Part shown: positions 25,905 through 33,285 of the stretch, piece by piece
How positions within the stretch are numbered: the stretch's first letter is position 1
Layout of the letters: every line of letters begins with the position of its first letter
Assembly: GCA_050250665.1 (NCBI GenBank)
Contig: JBFWOF010000050.1
Location: 1 to 48,917, forward strand
DNA length: 48,917 nucleotides
Origin: JADKFD01 sp050250665
Lineage (GTDB): Bacteria > Pseudomonadota > Gammaproteobacteria > Xanthomonadales > SZUA-5
Reading direction: 5' to 3'
The notes under the pieces: generated by a model
Told to the model about the DNA's origin: nothing
What the model saw: the letters and a program-made list of their open reading frames with translations, nothing else
Databases searched by the model: none
Position numbers and translations under genes: made by a program

Positions 25905-26540
25905 ATGATCGGCGATCGCGTCCATAGCGTAGGCAGCGCCGCCGAGGCCATCGGCGCCTACCTGCAGAACGGCGGGCTGGTGATGCCGCCGCTGGTGCTG
26001 TGTGTGGTGGTGCTGTGGTTCGCCATCGGCTGGCGCTGGGTCACGCTCAATCGTGGCGGCGCCAAGAGTGTGCGCGTGCTGATCAACAATCGCCTGCGTG
26101 ACAAGCCGCGAGTGCTCAAGGGCATCGTCGATACCGCGGTCAATCAGGGCGTGGCCCTGTGGGCGGAGCACAAGCCCTATCTGCGCGAGCGTCTGGACGA
26201 GGCCTTCGGGAGTTATCAGAGCGAGATCAAGCGCTACGCGATGGTGGTGTCGACCATCGTCGCCATCGCTCCGCTGCTGGGGCTGCTCGGCACCGTGATC
26301 GGCATGATCGAGACCTTCAATTCGCTCGGCGACATGACCCTGTTCAGCCAGACCGGCGGCATCGCCGGCGGTATCGCCACCGCGCTGTTCACCACCCAGA
26401 TGGGGCTGGTCGTCGCCGTGCCCGGTTACATCGTCAAGAGCGTGCTCGATCGACGTCAGCGCCAGATCGAGCACGACCTTGCCCAGATCAAAGACATCTT
26501 GTGCTCGCTCTCACCGGCGCGCCCGGAGATTCACGAATGA
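25905..26540 (+). CDS. exbB: ExbB-type proton channel subunit (ExbB2-like)
   Basis: A 211-residue inner-membrane protein with three membrane segments (about 24-44, 117-143, 160-180). The conserved channel stretch is APLLGLLGTVIGMIETF, followed by GGIAGGIATALFTTQMGLVVAVPGY. With ExbD it would use the proton gradient to drive TonB. Unlike TtpC it has no periplasmic N-domain, the usual split in TonB2-type loci. Its stop overlaps the exbD start by 4 nt (ATGA). Confidence 0.93.
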   Translation: MIGDRVHSVGSAAEAIGAYLQNGGLVMPPLVLCVVVLWFAIGWRWVTLNRGGAKSVRVLINNRLRDKPRVLKGIVDTAVNQGVALWAEHKPYLRERLDEAFGSYQSEIKRYAMVVSTIVAIAPLLGLLGTVIGMIETFNSLGDMTLFSQTGGIAGGIATALFTTQMGLVVAVPGYIVKSVLDRRQRQIEHDLAQIKDILCSLSPARPEIHE

Positions 26541-26953
26541 GCTTTCGCCGCCACCAGGACAAGCCCGCCGAAGGCGGTGTCGATCTGACGCCGATGATCG
26601 ACATGACCTTCATCCTGCTGATCTTCTTCATGGTCAGTACCACCTTCGTCAAGGACATGAAGGTCGATATCGACCGCCCCGGCGCGACGGCCACCCAGGT
26701 GGCCTCGACCAAGGCCGTGCGCGTCTACATCGACAAACAGGGCCAGACCTACATCGACGGCGAGCCGGTGCAGATCTGGACCCTGCAGAGCCGCATCCGT
26801 GATCAGATCAAGGGCATGACCAGCAAGAGCGTGCTGGTGGTGACTGACGAGTTGGTGCCTTCCGGCCGCTTGGTCGAAGTCGTCGATCAGGCTCGGCTGG
26901 CCGGCGCCGAGGATATCGGCGTGGCGACGTCGGTTGAGGCTGGGGAAGGGTGA
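26537..26953 (+). CDS. exbD: ExbD-type energy-transduction subunit
   Basis: A 138-residue protein with one membrane segment (about 19-38) containing D22 in TPMIDMTFILLIFF, the proton-carrying Asp of ExbD/TolR. A periplasmic domain follows, with VRVYIDKQGQTYIDG and VLVVTDELVPSGRLVEVVDQ stretches. The start at 26537 overlaps exbB; a longer frame begins inside exbB and is not needed. The stop TGA at 26951-26953 is followed by REP-derived sequence instead of tonB directly. Confidence 0.93.
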   Translation: MSFRRHQDKPAEGGVDLTPMIDMTFILLIFFMVSTTFVKDMKVDIDRPGATATQVASTKAVRVYIDKQGQTYIDGEPVQIWTLQSRIRDQIKGMTSKSVLVVTDELVPSGRLVEVVDQARLAGAEDIGVATSVEAGEG

Positions 26954-27144
26954 TGGACCGGCTGCGCCATTCCATGGGGCACCGTCTGTGGGAGCGGGCT
27001 CTGCCCGCGACGCCGCTTCTGTGGGAGCAGGCTCTGCCTGCGATCTTGAGCCGCCGATCGCGGACGGAGTCCGCTCCCACAGAAGCCAGAGCATCGCGGA
27101 CGGAGTCCGCTCCCACAGAGGCTGTCGGGATGGCGCGACCATGA
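26953..27144 (+). other. REP-derived micro-ORF bridging exbD and tonB
   Basis: An open frame of 63 codons begins at an ATG that shares one base with the exbD stop (TGATG) and ends at a TGA overlapping the tonB start (ATGA at 27141-27144). Its DNA holds four copies of the GTGGGAGCGGG / GCGGACGGAGTCCGCTCCCAC palindrome in alternating orientation (about 26987-27122). The product would be Arg/Ala-rich, for example RRSRTESAPTEA repeated, with no domain. I doubt it is a functional protein, but it could let ribosomes pass from exbD to tonB. Its frame differs from tonB. Confidence 0.6.
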
Positions 27145-27779
27145 TCGCCTCGCGCTCCCGTCGCCTCAGTGCCGCGCTGCTCAGCATGGTCATCGGACTG
27201 CTGCTGGTCTCGACCTCGATCATCTGGATGAACCGCAAGCTTGATCTGAAAGGCGGCGAATCGGGTACCGCGATCTCGCAGATCGTGGCCGAGAAGAAGG
27301 AAAAACCCAAGCCCAAGCGTGAGGTGCAAAAGCGCGAGCCGCCCAAGCGCCAGCCCAAGCGGGCGCCGGCACCGCCGTCGGCGAATCTGGGCTCGGCGCT
27401 GGCTGGCCTCGATTTTGGTCTGCCGCAATACGAATCCGAAGATCTGTCAGCACTGGGCGGCAATCTGCTGGGTGACGGCAAGGACGTGGTCATGACCGAT
27501 TCCTCGGTCGATGTGCCGCCGCGCCCGATGGTGCAGAGCGCCATCCCCTACCCGCTGCGCGCCAAGGCCCAGGGCGTCGAAGGCTATGTACTGCTGAGCG
27601 TGCTGATCAGCCCCACCGGTCAGGTCGAACGCGTCAAGGTGCTCGAATCCCAGCCAGCCGGCGTCTTCGAGGCCGCCGCCGAAGCCGGCGTCAAGAGCTG
27701 GAAATTCGAACCCGCCCAGTACCAGGGACAAGCCGTACGCGTTTGGGCCACGCAACGGGTGAGGTTTGATTTGTCATGA
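27141..27779 (+). CDS. tonB: TonB2-like energy transducer
   Basis: A 212-residue TonB. It has a short cytoplasmic N-terminus, a membrane anchor (about 9-31; AALLSMVIGLLLVSTSIIWM), a Lys/Pro/Arg-rich periplasmic linker (about 50-80; KEKPKPKREVQKREPPKRQ), and a C-terminal TonB fold (about 125-212) with IPYPLRAKAQGVEGYVLLSV and SWKFEPAQYQGQAV. It would pass ExbBD-generated force to outer-membrane receptors, the nearest candidate being the one at 29732. The membrane anchor lacks the SH-containing motif of E. coli TonB1, as in TonB2 types. The stop overlaps the start of the TPR gene by 4 nt. Confidence 0.92.
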   Translation: MIASRSRRLSAALLSMVIGLLLVSTSIIWMNRKLDLKGGESGTAISQIVAEKKEKPKPKREVQKREPPKRQPKRAPAPPSANLGSALAGLDFGLPQYESEDLSALGGNLLGDGKDVVMTDSSVDVPPRPMVQSAIPYPLRAKAQGVEGYVLLSVLISPTGQVERVKVLESQPAGVFEAAAEAGVKSWKFEPAQYQGQAVRVWATQRVRFDLS

Positions 27780-29464
27780 GTGCCAACGGTGTCGCGAAAA
27801 TCGGGCTGTGCGGCGAGCAGGGTCAAACGTCAAACGTGAAACGTCAATGGGTGCGCGGCGAGATTGCGGAATTGACGCCGAGCTCTGGCGCTCTCGTCAG
27901 GTCGGGTAAAACGTCAAACGTAAAACGTCAATTTTGCACCGGCGACACCGCCACTCCTCGCTCCTATTTACGTTTTACGTTTTACGTTTTACAGCGACTC
28001 GCTATGGCGCTTGGTCTGAGCCAAGTTGCCTCCAGCACCCAGCACCCCCCTTCACGTTTTACGTTTTACGTTTTACAGCGACTGGCGATGGCGCTTGGCC
28101 TGAGCCGAGTTGCCTCCAGCACCCAGCGCACCCCTTCACGTTTCACGTTTTACGTTTTACAGCGACTCGCGATGGCGCTTGGTCTGAGCCAAGTTGCCTC
28201 CAGCACCCAGCACCCCCCTTCACGTTTTACGTTTTACGTTTTACAGAGACTCGCGATGGCGCTTGGCCTGAGCCGAGTTGCCTCCAGCACCCAGCGCACC
28301 CCTTCACGTTTTACGTTTCACGTTTTACTTCTGCTCGCCTCAGTGCTGCTCACAGCCACATCGCTCCCGACCTACGCCAAGGCAGCACCCGATCAACCCG
28401 ACTTCCTCGAACTTGCCGCGGTGCTGACCTCCGACGGCAATTACGACAAGGCGGCGATCGAGTACGCCAAGGTGGATGCGGCGGATCCTGAACTGGATGC
28501 GATCAAGTACCACACGCTGGGCGGGCTGATTGCCTTGAACCAGCAGCAGCCCAAGGCGGCGGTCAGTGCATTCGACAAGGCCATCGCGGCGGGGCAATCC
28601 GAGCCGACCATCTACCTGTATCTGGCGCAGGCGCAGTTCGGGCTGGAACGCTACGCCGATGTGCTGCAGACGCTGGACCGCGCCGGTGCGGCTTTCGACA
28701 CGCTGGCGCCGGTGTTTCTGATGCGGGCGCAGGCGCACTGGCTGCTGAAGGATCACACCCGGGCTTTTGCGGTGCTGGCCGATGGCGCCCGGCGCTTTCC
28801 GGCCAACACCCAGTTTCTGCGCCGCGAGGTCTTCTTCCTGATGGAACTGGGTCTGTTCCAGGAAGCGGCCGCCCGCGGGCAGCAGTACCTGGCCGTCGCC
28901 GAAGGCAAGGAAGAGGACTACGTGGCCATCGGCAATGCGCTGAAGCGTGCCCGGCAGTTCGAGGGGGCGCTGCTGTTTCTGGAATCGGCCAGACTGAAGT
29001 TTCCGGACAGCCTGAATGTGGTCAAGGTGCTCGCCGCCACCTATCTGGAAAAGGGCGAGCCACTGGCCGCGGGTGAGTTGATGTACCGCGCCAGCTTGAG
29101 CGATCCCACACTGAAGCCGGAAGCCGCCGAACTGTTCCGCCGCGCCAAGCTCTATGCACGGGCGCTGGCGGTCAATGCGCAGATCGAAGACCAGCCGCTG
29201 AAGCTGAAGCAGCGCCTGGGAATATTGATCGAGCTGGGCCGTTTTGCCGAAGTCCGCGGCATGGGACTGGCGCTGACGCGCACCCGTCTGCTGGAAGACG
29301 AAGACGTGCGCTACGCGCTGGCCTATGCCCTGTTCAAGGAAGGCGATTTCGCCGCCGCCGAGGCCCACCTGGCCAAGCTGACCAAGCCCGATCTGTTCCG
29401 CAAGGCCACCGAATTGCGGCAGTCCATGCAGGACTGCGCGGCCGAGCGCTGGCGTTGTGTTTGA
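27776..29464 (+). CDS. TPR-repeat protein of the TonB2 cluster with expanded N-terminus
   Basis: The C-terminal about 360 residues are helical tetratricopeptide-like repeats (for example AAIEYAKVDAADPELDAIKY and AVSAFDKAIAAGQSEPTIYL). TPR proteins follow tonB2 in many gammaproteobacteria and are probably periplasmic. The frame opens at 27776 overlapping the tonB stop (ATGA), giving 562 residues. Residues 1-160 are encoded by repeats: TSNVKRQ twice, then four 28-residue units (MALGLSQVASSTQHPPS RFTFYVLQRLA type). In-frame ATGs recur at 28004, 28088, 28172 and 28256. The last gives 402 residues with a normal-looking signal peptide (RFTFHVLLLLASVLLTATSL, cleavage after YAKA). I cannot tell which start is used; 28256 makes the most ordinary exported protein, 27776 keeps operon coupling. 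Confidence 0.85.
   Translation: MSANGVAKIGLCGEQGQTSNVKRQWVRGEIAELTPSSGALVRSGKTSNVKRQFCTGDTATPRSYLRFTFYVLQRLAMALGLSQVASSTQHPPSRFTFYVLQRLAMALGLSRVASSTQRTPSRFTFYVLQRLAMALGLSQVASSTQHPPSRFTFYVLQRLAMALGLSRVASSTQRTPSRFTFHVLLLLASVLLTATSLPTYAKAAPDQPDFLELAAVLTSDGNYDKAAIEYAKVDAADPELDAIKYHTLGGLIALNQQQPKAAVSAFDKAIAAGQSEPTIYLYLAQAQFGLERYADVLQTLDRAGAAFDTLAPVFLMRAQAHWLLKDHTRAFAVLADGARRFPANTQFLRREVFFLMELGLFQEAAARGQQYLAVAEGKEEDYVAIGNALKRARQFEGALLFLESARLKFPDSLNVVKVLAATYLEKGEPLAAGELMYRASLSDPTLKPEAAELFRRAKLYARALAVNAQIEDQPLKLKQRLGILIELGRFAEVRGMGLALTRTRLLEDEDVRYALAYALFKEGDFAAAEAHLAKLTKPDLFRKATELRQSMQDCAAERWRCV
27822..28330. repeat. Heptamer arrays and four 84-bp units at the start of the TPR gene
   Basis: Two forward heptamer arrays (GTCAAAC/GTGAAAC at 27822-27849 and GTAAAAC/GTCAAAC at 27906-27933) face inverted arrays of TTTTACG (first at 27966-27993). 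The TTTTACG array is then part of an 84-bp unit whose ATG recurs at 28004, 28088, 28172 and 28256. Units alternate in type (SQV-QHP, SRV-QRT, SQV-QHP, SRV-QRT), which indicates duplication of a 168-bp pair. The 84-bp period keeps frame, while the 7-bp arrays would shift it if a unit were gained or lost. Confidence 0.93.
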
Positions 29465-29731
29465 GGCCTGGCTCCTGTGGGAGCGGGCTCTGCCCGCGAT
29501 CTGGGGGTCAGCAAGAGCATCGCGGGCAGAGCCCGCTCCCACAGGTGGCGGTTCGAGCCCAACCGAACCCCCAGGCCCGCAGGTCACGTTGGCCGCGCAG
29601 CGAGCTACGTGACACGGCGAAACCCCGGTTTCCGGGCGGAGCCAGACACCAGAGTCAGCTGGCGCAAGCGCAGATGACCTACGACAGACGAGGCGCCACG
29701 TTTGGCGCAGAACCACGGCAACGAGAAACCC
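29465..29731. repeat. REP palindromes before the TonB-dependent receptor
   Basis: A palindrome with arms CTGTGGGAGCGGGCTCTGCC and GGCAGAGCCCGCTCCCACAG spans about 29475-29544. A GTCACGTTGGCC...AGCTACGTGACA element ending GATGACCTACGA follows (about 29580-29686). No gene is seen. The receptor may need its own promoter, but none stands out. Confidence 0.8.
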
Positions 29732-32700
29732 ATGCGCAAGCCAACCCGAAATCGCCAGACGCCACGCCGCACCCTGCTGGCGCTGATGCTGTCCGCCGCC
29801 TTGATGGCGCAGGCGCAGACGCCGGAGCGCGCGCTGGTCGATGTCTATGGTTTTGATGCAGTCGCCGGACCCACCGCCGACTACCGTTTGCGCGTGGATG
29901 GCGTCGAGCAGCAGCCGAACGAATACGGCGCGCTGCGTCTGGACCTGAGCAGTGGCGAGCACCAGCTGGAAATCCTGCGCCAGGGTCAGGTGGTCACGAC
30001 GCTGCCGCTGACCACCAAGGCCGGCGAGATCGCCGAACTGATCATCAATTTCGAGCGCGACAGCCAGGCCAGCGTCAGCCTGGAAAGCTCGGCCCAGTCC
30101 AGCCAGGATCTGGCCGAACAGGAAGTCATTGCTGATCCGGGCACGCTGGAAGGGCAAATCATCAACGCCGAAAACGGCAAGCCGGTCGCCGGCGCGCGGG
30201 TCTATATCGCCGGCACGCCGATCGATCTGACCACCGACGCCGAGGGTCGCTTCAAGGCCGATCTGCCGGGCGGCAGCTATTCGGTATCGATCCTGGCACC
30301 GAGTTTCGCCTCGCAGACGCTGGATGCGGTCGAGATACCGGCCAAGGGCAAGGCGACACGCAACATCGAACTGACGCCAGCGGGGCTGGAGCTGGCGGAG
30401 TTCGTCGTGACCGAGCCCTATGTCGAGGGCTCGCTGGCGGCATTCGTGGAAGAGAAGCGCACCTCCAGCGCCGTCACCGACATCATCGGCGCCGAACAGA
30501 TTGCCCGCAGCGGCGATTCCGATGCCGCTGGCGCCTTGCGCCGCGTGACCGGCCTGACGCTGGTCGATGGCAAGTTCGTCTACGTGCGCGGCCTTGGCGA
30601 ACGCTATTCCTCGACCCTGCTCAACAACGCCCAGATTCCCTCGCCCGATCCCACGCGCCGCGTGGTCCCGCTGGACCTGTTTCCGACCGAAATCCTGCAG
30701 GGCATCGTCATCCAGAAGACCTTTACCGCGGACATGCCGGGTGAATTCGGCGGCGGCACCATCCAGCTGCGCACGCGCGGCGTGCCCGAGGGTTTCGTCG
30801 CCAAGATCCAGCTCAACGGTACCTATCTCGATGGCACCACCGGCAGCGAAGGCCTGACCTATCGCGGCGATGACAGCGACTGGACCGGCTTCGAGGGTGG
30901 CACGCGCGATCTGCCCGGGCTGATTGCCGATCGCATCGCCCAGGATGGTCGTCTGCGCCCGCGCACCACCTTCAATCCCGGCGGCGTCACGCCAGCCGAA
31001 TATGAAGCCTTTGGCGAGGCCTTTGCCACGCGCGGTTTCAACCAGTCACCGGAATCGCTGCCGCCAGGCTCGGGTCTGTCGGCTTCACTGGGCAATGTCT
31101 GGGAGTTCGGCACCAACAAGGTCGGCTTTCTCTCCTCCCTGCGCTACACCAATCAGTGGGACACCAGCGCCGAGACCCGTCGCACCTTCCGCGTCGAAGG
31201 CCAGGACACGCTGGTGCTGGGCGCCGAACTGGATCGATTGCGCAGCGAGCAGAACGTCGAACTGTCGGCCTTCTTCAACGCCGGCATCGAGTTCGGCGAG
31301 AACCACAAGCTCAAGTCGACCACCGTGCTGGTGCGGCAGACCACCGATGAAGCGCGCTTCACCGAGGGCTACACCGAAGATCCTGGCGATCGCTCGCGCT
31401 TCTACCAGAACGAATGGGCCGAGAACTTCCTGATCTCCGAGCAGGTCTCGGGTGAACACATCTTCCCGACCCTGAGCAATCTCACGGTCGACTGGCAATG
31501 GACCAATGCCCGCGCCGGCCGCGACGCGCCCTCCAATGTCCAGTATCGCTACGACCAGGACAACAACAGCGGCGAGTACCGCTTCTCGTCGCGGGCCGAC
31601 AGCAACAGCATCGAATTCAGCGAGCTCGACGACAGCGCCGAGGAGTACGCGCTGAACCTGAAACTACCCTGGCAGTTTGCCGACGACAGCTCGGTGACCT
31701 TCAGCGCCGGCGCCTCGCAGCTGCGGCGCGACCGCGATTCCGGAATTCTGCGATTCGCCTACAGACCGGTCGGCGCGCTGGCGCGCAACCCGGCCATCCT
31801 GCGCCTGTTGCCGGACCAGATCTTCACCCCGGCGAACATCGGCCCGGGCGGATTCCAGTTCGACCAGACCGGCCGCGACACCGATTTCTACGTGGCCGAG
31901 CAATCGCTGGATGCACTCTACGCCAGTGTCGATCTGGTCTGGCACAGCGATTGGCGAATGACCCTGGGCGCGCGTCAGGAGGACAACTTCCAGCTGGTGG
32001 CCACCGGTGACCCGAATCAGCCGGGCGCCGCCATCGCCGAAGCACGTATCGAACAGAAGGATCTGCTGCCCTCGGCCAGCCTGACCTGGGTGCGCACCGA
32101 GAAGGACCAGTTCCGGCTGGGCTACAGCGAAACCCTGTCGCGGCCCGACTTCCGAGAACTGTCGTCGGCGCCCTTCACCGACCCATTGCTGGATACCGAA
32201 ACCATCGGCAATCCCGATCTGGTGAGTACCAGCATCAAGAACTACGATCTGCGCTGGGAATACTATTTCACCGACTCGGAAAGCTTTACCGCCAGCCTGT
32301 TCGTGAAGCAGTTCGATCAGCCGATCGAGCGTGTGCTGGTGCCGGGCACCGGCGAGTTGCTGACCTACGTCAACGTCCAGAGCGCGACGCTGCGCGGCAT
32401 CGAATTCGATGTCTACAAGACCCTGGGCATGCTCGGCGACCGGACCTGGGCCAATCCGCAATGGCTGCCGGACTTCCACTGGGAGAACTGGTACGTCTCG
32501 GCCAACTACGCCTACATCGATTCCACCATCGAGCTCGGATCCGCCGCCAGCATCCAGACCACCCGGGAGCGCCCGCTGCAGGGGCAATCTCCCTATGTGG
32601 CCAACTTCCAGCTCGGCTACATCAATCCCGAGTCCGGCCGCGAGACCTCGCTGGTGTTCAACCGCTTCGGCCGGCGCATTTCCAATGTCGGCACCTTCGG

Positions 32701-32899
32701 CGCCCCGGACATCTACGAAGAGTCCTTCGATCAGCTCGATCTGGTCTACAAGCAGAGCCTGCCCTGGAACGGCTGGACCCTGAAAGCCCGCGCCAAGAAT
32801 CTGCTCGACACCAATGTCGAATTCACCCAGGGCGACGGCATCACCCGCGAATACCGCAAGGGCCGCGAGCTCAATCTGGCGATTGAGTGGAAGTGGTGA
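29732..32899 (+). CDS. TonB-dependent receptor with carboxypeptidase-like regulatory domain
   Basis: A 1055-residue outer-membrane receptor. A signal peptide lies about residues 14-29 (LLALMLSAALMAQAQ). A small N-terminal domain (about 30-110) is followed by a carboxypeptidase-regulatory-like beta-sandwich (about 137-215; LEGQIINAENGKPVAGARVY). The plug (about 230-350) contains GALRRVTGLTLVDGKFVYVR and GEFGGGTIQLRTRG. The beta-barrel fills the rest and ends EWKW with an aromatic residue. Proteins of this build import large substrates such as peptides, glycans or siderophores; substrate cannot be told here. It follows a full TtpC/ExbB/ExbD/TonB/TPR set on the same strand and is their likely client. 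I start it at 29732 because an upstream TTG adds only residues with no signal character. Confidence 0.93.
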   Translation: MRKPTRNRQTPRRTLLALMLSAALMAQAQTPERALVDVYGFDAVAGPTADYRLRVDGVEQQPNEYGALRLDLSSGEHQLEILRQGQVVTTLPLTTKAGEIAELIINFERDSQASVSLESSAQSSQDLAEQEVIADPGTLEGQIINAENGKPVAGARVYIAGTPIDLTTDAEGRFKADLPGGSYSVSILAPSFASQTLDAVEIPAKGKATRNIELTPAGLELAEFVVTEPYVEGSLAAFVEEKRTSSAVTDIIGAEQIARSGDSDAAGALRRVTGLTLVDGKFVYVRGLGERYSSTLLNNAQIPSPDPTRRVVPLDLFPTEILQGIVIQKTFTADMPGEFGGGTIQLRTRGVPEGFVAKIQLNGTYLDGTTGSEGLTYRGDDSDWTGFEGGTRDLPGLIADRIAQDGRLRPRTTFNPGGVTPAEYEAFGEAFATRGFNQSPESLPPGSGLSASLGNVWEFGTNKVGFLSSLRYTNQWDTSAETRRTFRVEGQDTLVLGAELDRLRSEQNVELSAFFNAGIEFGENHKLKSTTVLVRQTTDEARFTEGYTEDPGDRSRFYQNEWAENFLISEQVSGEHIFPTLSNLTVDWQWTNARAGRDAPSNVQYRYDQDNNSGEYRFSSRADSNSIEFSELDDSAEEYALNLKLPWQFADDSSVTFSAGASQLRRDRDSGILRFAYRPVGALARNPAILRLLPDQIFTPANIGPGGFQFDQTGRDTDFYVAEQSLDALYASVDLVWHSDWRMTLGARQEDNFQLVATGDPNQPGAAIAEARIEQKDLLPSASLTWVRTEKDQFRLGYSETLSRPDFRELSSAPFTDPLLDTETIGNPDLVSTSIKNYDLRWEYYFTDSESFTASLFVKQFDQPIERVLVPGTGELLTYVNVQSATLRGIEFDVYKTLGMLGDRTWANPQWLPDFHWENWYVSANYAYIDSTIELGSAASIQTTRERPLQGQSPYVANFQLGYINPESGRETSLVFNRFGRRISNVGTFGAPDIYEESFDQLDLVYKQSLPWNGWTLKARAKNLLDTNVEFTQGDGITREYRKGRELNLAIEWKW

Positions 32900-33285
32900 G
32901 CAGGGTGTAGGGCCGGGCACGGGGCACGGAGCTCGCGAGTGGGAGCGGGGGAACCAGGATTCGGGGCATTCCGGGGCATGGCGTCATTGCGACCCCGGAC
33001 TAGATCCGGGGGAAGCAATCCAGGGACGTGTGGCGATCCCCTGGATTGCTTCGTCGCTGTGCTCCTCGCAATGACGCCGCCAGGGGTAATAGCGTTCCAG
33101 CACAGTCCGGACCTACAACAGCGCGGAGCCAACCCGCTCTTCCCGAGTCCCGAGTCCCGAGTCCCGAGTCCCGACATCGAACGGTCTTGTCACAGTCAAG
33201 AACCTGTAACACATCCATCCCAACATGAGGCTCCCTGGTCGCACAGCGGCTGGCTTCCATTCCGTCACGCATTGAAGAGGTCATC
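32900..33285. repeat. Repeat-filled gap between receptor and beta-helix gene
   Basis: Degenerate heptamers GGGCCGG/GCACGGG/GCACGGA lie at 32910-32930. A palindrome with CGTCATTGCGACCCCGGA, GAAGCAATCC, GGATTGCTTCGTCG and CTCGCAATGACG arms spans about 32980-33076. Five TCCCGAG-type heptamers occupy 33141-33175. The order heptamer, CGTCATTGCGA palindrome, heptamer mirrors the metY/metX-hom gap. No gene is seen. Confidence 0.82.
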
